In this document: positions 1 through 7,839 of the stretch, piece by piece | How the letters are laid out: every line of letters starts with the position of its first letter | Numbering within the stretch: position 1 is the stretch's first letter | Source of the DNA: Nitrospinota bacterium | Lineage (GTDB): Bacteria > Nitrospinota_A > UBA7883 > JACRLM01 | NCBI GenBank assembly: GCA_016235255.1 | Contig: JACRLM010000031.1 | Coordinates: 107,763 to 146,553, forward strand | DNA: 38,791 nt | Direction: 5' to 3' | Position numbers and translations under genes: made by a program | The notes under the pieces: generated by a model | The model's input: the letters and a program-made list of their open reading frames with translations, nothing else | Told to the model about the DNA's origin: nothing | Database searches by the model: none

Positions 1-93
1 ACACGCCTGGCCGCCCAACGCAAGCGTCACGATTACTTATTGACGCAATATTGTTATATACTGGTGAGAGTGGATTTTACGGGACTTTTTGGC

Positions 94-447
94 ATGAATA
101 TAAAAGACCTTCTCTTTTATTTGACGGCGGGCCTTGTGGCGGCGCTGCTGGTCAACCATTTCGCCGGGCTGGACATCGGCTTTCTGAACAGGATAGAAAG
201 CTCGGTGGTCTCGTCCGGAGCAAAAAGGGAAGGTTCCTTTCGCGATTACAGTTCCACACCGGACACCTCCGGCTCATCCGGGCCGAGTGTTGAATGCCAG
301 AACATGCGCAAGTCCCTTGGCGACAGGCGCGGTTTTATCAGGGGCGAGATTGGCAAAGCCAAAGGTGACGGGGATTTTGTCAAAGTCCGGGAACTGGAAA
401 AGGAACTTTCCGATCTGGCCGAAAAAGAAAGATCCGTCTGCGGATAG
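94..447 (+). CDS. Small membrane-anchored protein of unknown function
   Basis: About 117 residues from the ATG at 94. A TTG at 40 opens the same frame, but the extra residues are not protein-like and the ATG is followed directly by a hydrophobic segment (about residues 5-25), so I chose the ATG. The rest is a Ser/Gly-rich linker and then a charged Lys/Glu/Arg-rich C-terminus that looks helical, possibly coiled coil. It contains two cysteines, one at the very end. I do not recognise a family. It lies 30 bases upstream of fxsA on the same strand and may be co-transcribed. Neither the start nor the function is certain. Confidence 0.5.
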   Translation: MNIKDLLFYLTAGLVAALLVNHFAGLDIGFLNRIESSVVSSGAKREGSFRDYSSTPDTSGSSGPSVECQNMRKSLGDRRGFIRGEIGKAKGDGDFVKVRELEKELSDLAEKERSVCG

Positions 448-477
448 ACCTTCAATCAAGCGGCCTTAAGGATTCAC

Positions 478-939
478 ATGTTCCTGAAACTTTTTCTTCT
501 TTTCACCATCGTCCCCACCATTGAGATATGGCTTATCATCAAGATCGGCAGGCTGATCGGCCCGTTCCCCACCGTGGCGATGCTGCTGATCTCCGGCGCG
601 GTGGGCGCGTATTACGCCAGGCGGCAGGGGCTTTATGTGATCAACCAGTTCACCGCCACGCTAAACCGTGGGGAATTCCCGGCGGACGCGCTTTTGGACG
701 GCCTTTTGGTGGTGGTGGGCGGGGCGTTGATGGTGGCCCCCGGTTTCATCACGGACATCGTTGGGATCATACTCGTCACACCCCTGTCACGCCGGTCCGT
801 AAAGCCGTTCGTGGTGAGGTGGGCGCAAAGGAATATGAAGGCCAGGGTGGTATATTCTTCCGGCTTTGGCGGCAATCACCGGACTGATTTTAACGGCGGC
901 CAGGCCGGCCGGCCCGATGACGACGTGATAGACGTCTAG
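478..939 (+). CDS. fxsA: FxsA family membrane protein
   Basis: 153 residues, near the usual FxsA length. The protein has an N-terminal transmembrane stretch starting MFLKLFLLFTIVPTIEIWLI, a second Gly/Ala-rich hydrophobic segment (about 28-45) and a third around residues 72-100 containing the characteristic APGFITDIVG motif before a basic tail. FxsA is an inner-membrane protein named for relieving phage T7 exclusion when overproduced in E. coli; its normal role is poorly known. The start is supported by AAGGA six bases before the ATG. The chelatase gene follows after about a dozen bases, so they may share a transcript, though no functional link is known. Confidence 0.9.
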   Translation: MFLKLFLLFTIVPTIEIWLIIKIGRLIGPFPTVAMLLISGAVGAYYARRQGLYVINQFTATLNRGEFPADALLDGLLVVVGGALMVAPGFITDIVGIILVTPLSRRSVKPFVVRWAQRNMKARVVYSSGFGGNHRTDFNGGQAGRPDDDVIDV

Positions 940-952
940 CGGAAAGTTTGTG

Positions 953-1354
953 ATGGCTGACCGGAAAAATGAAAAACAAGGCGGCGCCAAGGGGCTGATC
1001 CTGTTCGCCCACGGCAGCCGCGACCCTCGCTGGAAAGAGCCTTTCGAAAAGCTGGAGCGGATGCTTTCAGGCCAGTTGAAAGAGGTGGCGGTGCGGGTTG
1101 CGTACCTGCAGGACTGCCCGCCGGACATTTTTAGCGCCGCGGAGGAAATGGCCCGGAACGGCGCCGCCAAAGTGACGGTGATCCCCATGTTCCTGGCGGT
1201 AGGATCGCACTCAGCCAACGATTTTCCGAAAATAGCTGGCCGGGTGGCCGCCAGCCTGCCGCAGGTGGAATTCACCTGGACGGACGTCATCGGCCAATGG
1301 GAAGAGACGCTTTCGGCGCTGGCCATGTTGATCGGCGGCAGGATAAACGGATAA
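953..1354 (+). CDS. cbiX: Short CbiX/SirB-type sirohydrochlorin chelatase
   Basis: 133 residues from the ATG at 953 (a GTG one codon earlier is also possible). The fold is a single-domain class II chelatase. The catalytic pair is visible: His20 in LILFAHGSRDPRW and His86 in FLAVGSHSANDFP, matching the two metal-binding histidines of CbiX/SirB. Family members insert Co or Fe into sirohydrochlorin for cobalamin or sirohaem synthesis. Most two-domain enzymes are about twice as long; this is the short form, which probably works as a homodimer. No other tetrapyrrole gene is nearby, so the metal (Co, Fe or Ni) cannot be assigned from context. Confidence 0.85.
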   Translation: MADRKNEKQGGAKGLILFAHGSRDPRWKEPFEKLERMLSGQLKEVAVRVAYLQDCPPDIFSAAEEMARNGAAKVTVIPMFLAVGSHSANDFPKIAGRVAASLPQVEFTWTDVIGQWEETLSALAMLIGGRING

Positions 1355-1405
1355 ACGGCCAAAGCGAAACGTTCGCGCAAATCCTGTTTTTCGCGATGAA
1401 CCGGC

Positions 1406-1929
1406 ATGGAGATATTCGCCGGGGATATGGAAGACACCATCACCCTGGACCGGGCGTTCAAGGGAGTGGACAGGGTGTTCCTGCTTTCATCCGCCGAGCC
1501 GGCGCAGGCAAGGCTGCAAGGAAACGTGGTGAAGGCCGCCGCCAAGGCCGGTGTTTCACTATTGGTGAAGCAGTCGGCGATGGGGGCCGGCCCGAACTCA
1601 CCTGTGGCCCTCGCCAGATGGCACTGGGAAACGGAGGCCCGGAGGCGATCGGCCTTGAAAAGGTGGCCGAGATACTGTCCGGCGTGACAGGCAGACGCGT
1701 GACATACGTGGACATCCCGCTGGACGAGGCGAGAAGGACCATGACGCGCGAAGGACTGCCGGATTGGCTGGCCGATGATCTGCGCAAGCTGTACGAGATA
1801 TTCAGCGCGGGCCGGGGGGCCAAAGTCAGCCCGTGCGTGGAAGACATCACCGGAAGAGCGCCGAGAGACTTCGAGCGTTTCCTCCACGATTACGCGGAAA
1901 CGTTCATCGGAGAACTCGTCCATCACTAG
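1406..1929 (+). pseudogene. Decayed NmrA-like NAD(P)-binding oxidoreductase
   Basis: Two pieces of one protein lie in different frames. Frame A (about 1406-1633) reads EIFAGDMEDTITLDRAFKGV and on through VFLLSS and VKQSAMGA, the middle of an NmrA/SDR-type Rossmann protein. Frame B (about 1633-1929) reads GGPEAIGLEKVAEILSGVTG and continues to the family's C-terminal helices and a TAG at 1927-1929. The dinucleotide-binding GxxGxxG start is missing, and roughly 80-100 residues that normally separate the two pieces are absent at the junction near 1633. A frameshift, an internal deletion and a missing N-terminus together mean no functional enzyme. A terminator follows directly. Confidence 0.75.
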
Positions 1930-1984
1930 AGCCGTAGATTTCACGGCTCGCGGCGGGCGGGCGGCAACGTCCGCCCTTCGTTTT
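1929..1984 (+). terminator. Double hairpin and T-rich tail after the NmrA remnant
   Basis: A first hairpin pairs GAGCCGT (1929-1935) with ACGGCTC (1943-1949). A second pairs GGGCGG (1959-1964) with CCGCCC (1971-1976) and is followed by TTCGTTTT. It fits a rho-independent terminator inherited from the once-intact gene and insulates the downstream dinB promoter. Confidence 0.65.
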
Positions 1985-2004
1985 ATCACACGTTTATTTT
2001 TTTC

Positions 2005-2032
2005 TTGATTTTCGCTTTTTATTTGCTATACT
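2005..2032 (+). promoter_or_regulatory. Sigma-70-type promoter upstream of the leader ORF and dinB
   Basis: TTGATT (2005-2010), a 16-base spacer and TATACT (2027-2032). The next ATG starts only six bases after the -10 box, so a transcript from here would be leaderless for the 62-codon ORF at 2039 and carry about 180 bases ahead of dinB. Confidence 0.6.
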
Positions 2033-2038
2033 GCCCCC

Positions 2039-2227
2039 ATGAACGAAAATAAAACGAAAATAGTCATGCTACTGGTTGGCTCCGCAAGGGAAGTCCGGGA
2101 GATGTTGCGGATGCGGAAAAATCCACTCCTCGCTTTAGCCGAAGGGGAAAACACATCACCGGTCATTTTTGGATCGCCATGCCGGGATATGGGAACGATC
2201 CGCCAGCAGAGGTTTCAATGTATTTAA
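2039..2227 (+). CDS. Possible leaderless leader ORF overlapping dinB
   Basis: A 62-residue reading frame starting at the ATG six bases downstream of a good -10 box. It is Met/Arg/Lys-rich at its N-terminus and resembles no family I know. It ends at 2227, overlapping the dinB ATG (2218) by ten bases, an arrangement that permits translational coupling. It may be a real small protein, a regulatory leader peptide, or simply the untranslated region of dinB; the promoter position is the only positive evidence. Confidence 0.35.
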   Translation: MNENKTKIVMLLVGSAREVREMLRMRKNPLLALAEGENTSPVIFGSPCRDMGTIRQQRFQCI

Positions 2228-3534
2228 AACACCCTGATTTAACCGCCATTAATGGCAATAGAGGGGATTTTAAAACGTTTTACCGGGGTCATACGGCTAC
2301 GGCCCCACTCCACAATCCGGAGGCTGACGGTGAAAAACCCAGAACCATCCTTCATATAGACATGGACGCGTTCTTCGTCTCTGTGGAAGAAGCCTTGAAC
2401 CCGAAACTCAAAGGTAAACCGGTGATTGTGGGGGGCGACCCTGGCGGGCGGGGGGTGGTGACTTCCGCTTCGTACAAGGCGCGCGAATATGGCGTGCGCG
2501 CCGCCATGCCTCTTGCCCAGGCGAAAAAACTCTGCCCGAAAGGCATCTTCCTTAAAGGGTCGCACAGGCTTTATTCCACATATTCCCGCCGGATCATGGA
2601 AATCCTGGAGCGCTACACCCCCGCCGTGGAGCAGGTGAGCGTGGACGAGGCGTATATGGACCTTACCGGGTGCGAACGGGCGCACAAGGCGGACGCGGTG
2701 ACCATCGCCGAACGTATCCACCAGGCCATAAGCGATGAAGTGGGGGTGCCGTGCTCCATCGGGATAGCGCAAAACAAGGTCACCGCCAAGATAGCCGCCA
2801 ACATGGCCAAGCCAAACGGGATGCTTTATGTGCGCCCCGGGCGCGAGGCGGATTTTCTGGCGCCGCTCCCCATCGGCAAGATGCCGGGGGTGGGGCCTTC
2901 CACGGAAAAAGAGCTTTATAAACTGGGTGTCCACAAAATCGGCGACCTGGCCCGGTTCCCCGTGGACACGCTGGAAAAGGTCTTCGGCAAGCGCGCCTCC
3001 TGGCTTTCCGAAAAGGCGGCGGGACGAGGCGGCTCCGAGGTCTCCACGGATGACGACGACGCAAAGTCCATCGGGCGGGAGCTGACATACGCCGCGGACA
3101 CATCCGACCCGGAGATGCTGGAGGCGACACTGTCGTACCTCTCCGAAAGCGTGGGCCAAAGGTTACGAAGGGCGGGGCTTGTGTTCTGCCGGGTGACGGT
3201 GAAGCTTCGCTATGCGGACTTTAACACCTACACCCGCGCAAAAACCATCGCAAACCCGGCCAGCGGCACGGGAGACATATACAGGGCGGCGCGGGACATC
3301 CTCCACAACCTTTACACAAGGCGGGCCGCCGTGCGGCTTATCGGGGTTACGGTCTCCTGCCTGGCCGAGCCGCCGAAACAGACGACGATATTCGACGCGC
3401 CGGCGTCACTCTCCGCCGAGCGTCTGACGCGGCAGGTGGACGAGGCAAAAGAGCGTTTCGGCTTCCACTCCGCCATGACCGCCCGGTCATACGTGTTCGC
3501 AAAAGCGATGGAGGGGAGAAAACGGGTGGCGTGA
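2218..3534 (+). CDS. dinB: DNA polymerase IV (Y-family translesion polymerase)
   Basis: 438 residues from the ATG at 2218, which has AGAGG five bases upstream. Catalytic metal ligands are visible: Asp48 in ILHIDMDAFFVSVE and Asp143/Glu144 in SVDEAYMDL. Fingers, palm, thumb (helix-hairpin-helix GVGPSTEKELYKLGVHKIGDL) and little-finger regions follow in order, so the gene is intact. The enzyme copies damaged templates with low fidelity and lacks a proofreading domain. About 40 residues precede the usual start, and the C-terminus also extends past E. coli DinB (351 residues). A good promoter lies about 190 bases upstream; I do not recognise a LexA box, but such boxes differ between phyla. Confidence 0.95.
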   Translation: MYLKHPDLTAINGNRGDFKTFYRGHTATAPLHNPEADGEKPRTILHIDMDAFFVSVEEALNPKLKGKPVIVGGDPGGRGVVTSASYKAREYGVRAAMPLAQAKKLCPKGIFLKGSHRLYSTYSRRIMEILERYTPAVEQVSVDEAYMDLTGCERAHKADAVTIAERIHQAISDEVGVPCSIGIAQNKVTAKIAANMAKPNGMLYVRPGREADFLAPLPIGKMPGVGPSTEKELYKLGVHKIGDLARFPVDTLEKVFGKRASWLSEKAAGRGGSEVSTDDDDAKSIGRELTYAADTSDPEMLEATLSYLSESVGQRLRRAGLVFCRVTVKLRYADFNTYTRAKTIANPASGTGDIYRAARDILHNLYTRRAAVRLIGVTVSCLAEPPKQTTIFDAPASLSAERLTRQVDEAKERFGFHSAMTARSYVFAKAMEGRKRVA

Positions 3535-3626
3535 CCGGGGGGTCTTCGGCGCCATCATGGTTTCGGCGCGAAAATCTCCCCCTTCATGATCCTTTGCTTG
3601 CCAATCCCTTGCGCACCGCTGTTATT

Positions 3627-3812
3627 TCAGCCCATCCTGGCGGCCGAACTCCTGAACTGCGCCTTGTTGTGCCTGGGCAAAAACCTCGGCAGGATGCGCC
3701 GCTCCTTTTTGAGCATGTAGGTCGGCGTCTGATGGGTCAGCATCCCTTTTTTATAGGGGGCTTTCTCTTCAAACCTGCCTTCCATCTTCACATACGTGGA
3801 ATCGCGTTTCAT
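3627..3812 (-). CDS. Small basic protein with a strong ribosome binding site
   Basis: 61 residues from the ATG at 3812 (minus strand). The start is chosen because GGAGG lies five bases upstream, one of the better ribosome binding sites in the window. The protein is basic, starting MKRDSTYVKMEGRFEEKAPY, with an RRILPRFLPRHNK stretch, no membrane segment and no family I recognise. This is the only candidate gene in the roughly 340 bases between dinB (ends 3534) and the frame starting at 3871. A competing plus-strand frame over the same bases has no ribosome binding site and looks like a shadow. Confidence 0.4.
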   Translation of the reverse strand: MKRDSTYVKMEGRFEEKAPYKKGMLTHQTPTYMLKKERRILPRFLPRHNKAQFRSSAARMG

Positions 3813-3870
3813 AAACGCCTCCTTCCCGCCATAAACCCTCTGGCGGACCGATATCGCCGCCGCAAACATC

Positions 3871-4314
3871 ATGCGGCGTCTCCTGATTAGATTATTGGCC
3901 CTGTGGCCGATTACGTCAATAGCCGGGGCGCAGCGCCCACCGTCCCGGCAGGGGAAAGCGGCGGCGATTTTATTCTGGGCGCTAATATTCATGTCGTTCG
4001 CCGCAATGGTGGACGTGGTCTATTCAAGAAGCCATCCGGCGGTGTATCAGGCGGACGCCTCGATGCAAGGCCCGGATTTCTGGCTCGGCAGAAAATCGGT
4101 GAACGTGACTGACGCCGAATGGAAGGCCCCGATCCAGCTTCCTGGCCCGGCGGACACATGGGCGGGAGGGGAGAGCAAGGAAATACACCTTTTCCCGCCA
4201 TTGGAGCGGAGCGTTGAGTACACGATAGAAATCATGGACAGCCATCGCACAATTCCCCCGTCCCTTGAAATTATTTCAAACGGGAGGGTGATTGTGTGGC
4301 GTTACTGTGGATAG
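3871..4314 (+). CDS. Uncharacterised membrane-anchored protein, possibly a truncated remnant
   Basis: 147 residues from the ATG at 3871, which has no ribosome binding site, so the start is unsure. One hydrophobic segment (about residues 31-50, ILFWALIFMSFAAMVDVVYS) precedes a soluble part with Trp/Pro-rich strands that reads like the beginning of a beta-sandwich and stops abruptly after RVIVWRYCG. The composition is protein-like, but the ending suggests a truncated protein. I do not recognise the family. The next feature is the oppositely oriented tRNA-Leu, so this may be a degraded accessory gene beside a tRNA. Confidence 0.4.
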   Translation: MRRLLIRLLALWPITSIAGAQRPPSRQGKAAAILFWALIFMSFAAMVDVVYSRSHPAVYQADASMQGPDFWLGRKSVNVTDAEWKAPIQLPGPADTWAGGESKEIHLFPPLERSVEYTIEIMDSHRTIPPSLEIISNGRVIVWRYCG

Positions 4315-4367
4315 TGAGCGCGCTTGAAGGAAAGAGCCTGGATCGGAAATTGGCGGCGCGTGATAAT

Positions 4368-4452
4368 TGGTGCCCTGGTTCGGATTCGAACCGAAACGGG
4401 TCTCCCCACCACCCCCTCAAGATGGCGTGTCTACCAGTTCCACCACCAGGGC
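4368..4452 (-). tRNA. tRNA-Leu (anticodon GAG)
   Basis: 85 nt on the minus strand with encoded CCA. The acceptor stem pairs GCCCUGG (5') with CCAGGGC, discriminator A. The anticodon stem CCAUC/GGUGG encloses the loop UUGAGGG, giving anticodon GAG, which reads CUC and CUU. A long variable arm (GGGGAGACCC region) makes it a class II tRNA, as expected for Leu. The T arm is UUCGG-UUCGAAU-CCGAA. Confidence 0.95.
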
Positions 4453-4599
4453 GCCTGATCTTAACGCGCGCCCCGCGCCATAAGGCCAACGCGGGACGAA
4501 CAGCTATTTTACAAAAAAACAGGCCGCCGTCCACGAAAAAAGTTTTTGCCCCCCGTCCGCGCGCCCAAAACCGCAGGATCCGCGCGGCAAACAAAAATG

Positions 4600-4628
4600 T
4601 TGACAGTGGCTCGTAAAATCCGTAAACT
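4600..4628 (+). promoter_or_regulatory. Strong sigma-70-type promoter for the copper-type gene run
   Basis: A perfect TTGACA (4600-4605), a 17-base spacer and TAAACT (4623-4628). It points into the exported Cys/His-rich gene and is probably the main promoter for genes up to the terminator at 8154. No clear operator palindrome was seen beside it. Confidence 0.75.
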
Positions 4629-4682
4629 CCGCTTAAGTTCATAAAAAAATCATCGTCGCAATTTCCGCGGAGCTTGAAACGG

Positions 4683-5147
4683 TTGAAGCGGGCCTTATTC
4701 CTTTTCCTGTCCATCGTGGCGCTTGGCGCGCTCTATGGCGGCACGGCCTCAGCCACAGCCATCATTCCGGACGGGAACAACTCGCTTGGCGACATAATCT
4801 GCGGATTTCATAGCGAGCCCAAATCAGCTCCGGCCCAGTCCGGCGCGGCGCTTGACGGCGCCCTGTCCGGTGAATTAGGGGCCGGCCTGGCTTCATTGCA
4901 GCACGGCCAAATGGCCGCCAAGTGCCACACCGGCAAAAATGCGGCGTTCCACGCCTCGTCCGGATGCTGCCTTAAGAACTGCGGAGGGCTGGCCGCCGCC
5001 GCCGGACATGACATGACAGACTCTCATTTCCTCGCCGAGGCCGAAGCCCTCCCCAAGACGCCCGGCCACGCGGGGATTTTCGCCCAGTGCCAGATTGTCA
5101 ACAAAGGCCGTTTAGACGGTCCCAATCCAAGACCACCATCCATCTGA
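4683..5147 (+). CDS. Exported Cys/His-rich protein, first gene of the copper-type run
   Basis: 154 residues from the TTG at 4683, chosen because GGAG sits ten bases upstream; another TTG at 4674 is only one base from it. A Sec-type signal peptide (RALFLFLSIVALGALYGGTA) ends near residue 25. The mature part has six Cys and several His and Met residues, with motifs such as GCCLKNCGG and HDMTDSH, suggesting soft-metal binding or disulfides in the periplasm. I see a loose resemblance to small metal-related exported proteins such as DUF2946, but cannot assign a family. It follows a strong promoter and precedes the Met/His-rich lipoprotein by about 165 bases, in which I see no further gene. Confidence 0.65.
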   Translation: MKRALFLFLSIVALGALYGGTASATAIIPDGNNSLGDIICGFHSEPKSAPAQSGAALDGALSGELGAGLASLQHGQMAAKCHTGKNAAFHASSGCCLKNCGGLAAAAGHDMTDSHFLAEAEALPKTPGHAGIFAQCQIVNKGRLDGPNPRPPSI

Positions 5148-5312
5148 CCTTTTCCTGTTCGCCAGCTTGCCGCTGAGGGAGGATTGTCCTCCACCAACAG
5201 CATGCCCGGCTGGCGCTCCACTTTGCTTTCCTTTTAACTGATTTAAACATTTTTCGCGCCCTTGCCTCGGCAAGTTTGAAAAAGGCGCGTGTTTTACAGG
5301 GGGTTTGGGTTT

Positions 5313-6320
5313 ATGTCTAACGTGTTCGCCGCCGTCATGGCGGTCTTTATATGGCCTTTCAGTGTCGTTTACCGCAAGTTAAAGCCGGCCATCGCTCCGG
5401 TCATTATGCTTGTGTCCGCAATCGCGTTAAGCTCCTGCGGTTCGTCCGGCTCGTCAACTCCGGCCGATTCGGACACCCTGAAATCAACATCGTCGTACCG
5501 GGTGGAGCTGGTGACGCCGGATATGGGCCTGACCAACGGCAAGGCGCGGTTCCAGCTTAAAATCACGGACAAGTCATCCGGGCTCCCCGTGACGGGCCTG
5601 GCTTCCGCTGTGACGCTCAATCCTGTGATGGAGATGTCCACAATGTCCCACGGAACTGCCGTTCCGCCGGACGCCGTGCAGGAAAGTTCGACTGCCGGCA
5701 CGTATGACTGCACTGTCTATTTTGTCATGGCCAGCGTGGACGCCTCCGGTATGTCCATGGGAACATGGAACCTGAACGTGGCAGTCAACGGCGAGGAGGT
5801 GACCTTCACCCCCGCCGTGCAGATGTACATGGGGACGGACACCCAGCGCATAATCCTGCGCAGCAACGACGACATGACGATGGGAACGGACGGGACAATG
5901 TCCGCCCGCTGGTACCACGTTTACAACGCGGGCCTGGTCCCCGGCGAAACGCATGGCAGCGCCTTCACAGTCTATATCGCCGCGCAGGAGGAAGGGCTGA
6001 TGCATTTCCCCGCCATCACAGCCGGGACGCAGCTTTTGGGCATGGACGGCGCCGTCCAGAAGACCATAGACAGCCTTCTGGTGGAGATATCCGCCGACGG
6101 GGCTGAATGGGATCCGATGACCTGCTCGTCCAACGGGCAGTGCGAAGGGCACATGCATCACGCATATTCCGCCGGAGAACAGGCCACTGCGTACATACGG
6201 GTGACCATCAACGGCGTGACGTACACCACCGACGGCGGGGCGGCAAACAACTCCTCCGATCCTGCGTCCAACAACGCCAACGCGGTCTTCACGGCCACGA
6301 TGGCTGGAAGCGGAATGTAA
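5313..6320 (+). CDS. Met/His-rich lipoprotein with YtkA/FixH-like domain
   Basis: 335 residues from the ATG at 5313 (AGGGGG nine bases upstream). A lipobox (IALSSC, lipidated Cys42) follows an unusually long hydrophobic N-terminus, so it is probably a membrane-anchored periplasmic lipoprotein. Residues about 58-165 form a beta-sandwich similar to YtkA/FixH-type domains, with the Met/His motif MEMSTMSHG typical of copper sites. A second domain (about 170-330) contains more Met, two Cys and a CEGHMHHAY cluster. Met/His-rich ligand sets of this type usually bind Cu(I)/Cu(II). Its TAA abuts the next gene's ATG with no gap, a sign of coupling. The copper role is inferred, not proven. Confidence 0.7.
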   Translation: MSNVFAAVMAVFIWPFSVVYRKLKPAIAPVIMLVSAIALSSCGSSGSSTPADSDTLKSTSSYRVELVTPDMGLTNGKARFQLKITDKSSGLPVTGLASAVTLNPVMEMSTMSHGTAVPPDAVQESSTAGTYDCTVYFVMASVDASGMSMGTWNLNVAVNGEEVTFTPAVQMYMGTDTQRIILRSNDDMTMGTDGTMSARWYHVYNAGLVPGETHGSAFTVYIAAQEEGLMHFPAITAGTQLLGMDGAVQKTIDSLLVEISADGAEWDPMTCSSNGQCEGHMHHAYSAGEQATAYIRVTINGVTYTTDGGAANNSSDPASNNANAVFTATMAGSGM

Positions 6321-7307
6321 ATGAGCCTGTCTCCTTTCTCTTTCATTTCCTTAATCGGAGCGGCGGCCTTGCTGATCGGGGCCGCCGCCCCCGATGGGGC
6401 GTGGGCGGCGTCATGCTGCGGAGGCGGGGGCGCGTCTTCACTGGTGCTGCCCAAGTTTTCGCAGGGGATGTTCGACGTCTCTTTGGACGTGGAGAAATAC
6501 GACGGCTACTGGAACTCGGACGGCAAATACATGTCCGACCCGCCCGGTTCCGCCCTTGGCCAGTACAGGCTCAACCTGGGGGGCGCCATGAGGCTTTCGG
6601 ACAACTGGCAGGCCTCGGTTTCGCTTCCGCTTGCGTGGAACGACAACAAATATTCGGCCGTAAATTCGCAGACCCGGGGCATGGGCGACATGGCCCTTGG
6701 CGTCTGGTATGAAGCGTTCGACAACATCATGTGCGCATGGAAAGTGCGGGAGCTTGCGGATTTGAGGCCAGCGGTATATCTCGGGGCGGCGCTCACCGTC
6801 CCCACCGGCGTGTCGCAGTTTGACGACGTGCAAAGCAGCTTCGACGTCACCGGGCGCGGGTTCTGGCGGCTGGACGGGAACCTGCTTGTGGAAAAGACCA
6901 TTTTCCCATGGAGCGTCTCCTTCCAATACTCATACGGAGTTTATTTCGAAAGGCCCGTCAACAAAGAATACGGGGAGTACATAAAGCCATATCACAAAAA
7001 ACCGGGCGGCAGGCGTTCAATCTCCCTCTCCGGCGGATACACCCATTTCATGCAGGACATGAATTCGCTGACAATCGGCGCCGCAGTGGCCGACTTGGCT
7101 GAAAACAAGGGGGCCATCGACGGGGGGAGCGATCCCGCCTCCGGGATGAAAAAGCAATCGGTGACCGGATCGCTGGCCTGGGCGAACCCGGAGCGCGAAT
7201 GGGTGGTGAAGATGAGCGTCAACCACACTTTCAAGCAGGACAATTATGGGGAGAACTTCCCGGCCACGGACATTTTCACGATAGGTATAAGCCATGTCAT
7301 TCGTTAA
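6321..7307 (+). CDS. Outer-membrane beta-barrel protein with SCCGGGG N-terminus
   Basis: 328 residues. A signal peptide ends near AWA, and the mature protein starts with the distinctive SCCGGGGAS. The rest shows alternating aromatic/polar strands and ends in Arg rather than Phe (GISHVIR). Its pattern resembles the poorly characterised outer-membrane transporter-like barrels of the phenol-degradation meta-pathway superfamily. The Cys pair near the mature N-terminus could bind metal in the periplasm. It starts immediately after the lipoprotein stop codon and overlaps the redoxin gene by 14 bases, so the genes must be co-transcribed. A transported substrate cannot be named from sequence. Confidence 0.75.
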   Translation: MSLSPFSFISLIGAAALLIGAAAPDGAWAASCCGGGGASSLVLPKFSQGMFDVSLDVEKYDGYWNSDGKYMSDPPGSALGQYRLNLGGAMRLSDNWQASVSLPLAWNDNKYSAVNSQTRGMGDMALGVWYEAFDNIMCAWKVRELADLRPAVYLGAALTVPTGVSQFDDVQSSFDVTGRGFWRLDGNLLVEKTIFPWSVSFQYSYGVYFERPVNKEYGEYIKPYHKKPGGRRSISLSGGYTHFMQDMNSLTIGAAVADLAENKGAIDGGSDPASGMKKQSVTGSLAWANPEREWVVKMSVNHTFKQDNYGENFPATDIFTIGISHVIR

Positions 7308-7839
7308 GCGGGCCATCGGCCTGTTATGCGCGGCGGCAATAAGCTCCTGCGGAGGGACCTATGACGACCTGCGCCCGTCGGGGGAAGACTTGCGCCCACA
7401 GGCCAGCTCCGGAGAGGCCTCCGCAACTTCCAAAGCGGCGGATTTCACCCTTTCGGACACGTTGGGGCGCAGCGTGAACCTTTATGAGACCCTGGCGACG
7501 GGCAAGGGCGTGGTCCTGTATTTCACCATGTGGTGCCCGATATGCGCCGCCCACATGGACCATATGCTAAACAACGTGACGCCCCTTTTCCCCGATATCA
7601 GGTTTTTCCTTGTTGATTACGTGTCCGGGACTGTCCAGGGAGCCAGGGGCGAGGAAGTGTCCAACGGATATTCCGGGACTGCGTTCACCACGCTGGTGGA
7701 TTCCAATGGAGCCTTGCTTGGGTCGTACGGAGCCACGATGGGGACAACGGTGGTGATCGCTTCCGATGGGGAAATCGTGATGAATGAGGATTACAAGGAT
7801 GGAAAGGCCCTGACGGCGGCGCTGGAGGGGCTTCAATGA
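7294..7839 (+). CDS. Lipoprotein thioredoxin/redoxin with CPIC active site
   Basis: 181 residues. A lipoprotein signal ends at AAISSC (Cys19). The thioredoxin fold follows with DFTLSDTLGRSVNLYE (AhpC/TSA-like start) and YFTMWCPICAAHM, giving a CxxC active site at 81-84. It resembles TlpA/ResA/SCO-type periplasmic thiol proteins that reduce or metallate partners such as cytochromes and copper sites. The lipid anchor could place it on either membrane. Translation is coupled to both neighbours: it overlaps the barrel gene by 14 bases and the cytochrome gene by ATGA. Disulfide reduction of the Cys-rich partners is inference. Confidence 0.8.
   Translation: MSFVKRAIGLLCAAAISSCGGTYDDLRPSGEDLRPQASSGEASATSKAADFTLSDTLGRSVNLYETLATGKGVVLYFTMWCPICAAHMDHMLNNVTPLFPDIRFFLVDYVSGTVQGARGEEVSNGYSGTAFTTLVDSNGALLGSYGATMGTTVVIASDGEIVMNEDYKDGKALTAALEGLQ

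Noticed and set aside
40..62. TTGACG and TATACT near the start of the window as a promoter
   Set aside because: The spacing between them is 11 bases, too short for a normal sigma-70 promoter.
900..960. Cobalamin riboswitch upstream of the CbiX-type gene
   Set aside because: The gap to fxsA is only about 13 bases, too short for a riboswitch.
787..1989. A 400-codon minus-strand frame opposite cbiX and the NmrA remnant
   Set aside because: High-GC shadow of real plus-strand genes; no known motifs and no start signal.
4368..4452. Integration site of an element at tRNA-Leu
   Set aside because: No direct repeat of the tRNA 3' end and no integrase gene were seen in the window; kept only as a weak possibility for the neighbouring remnant region.
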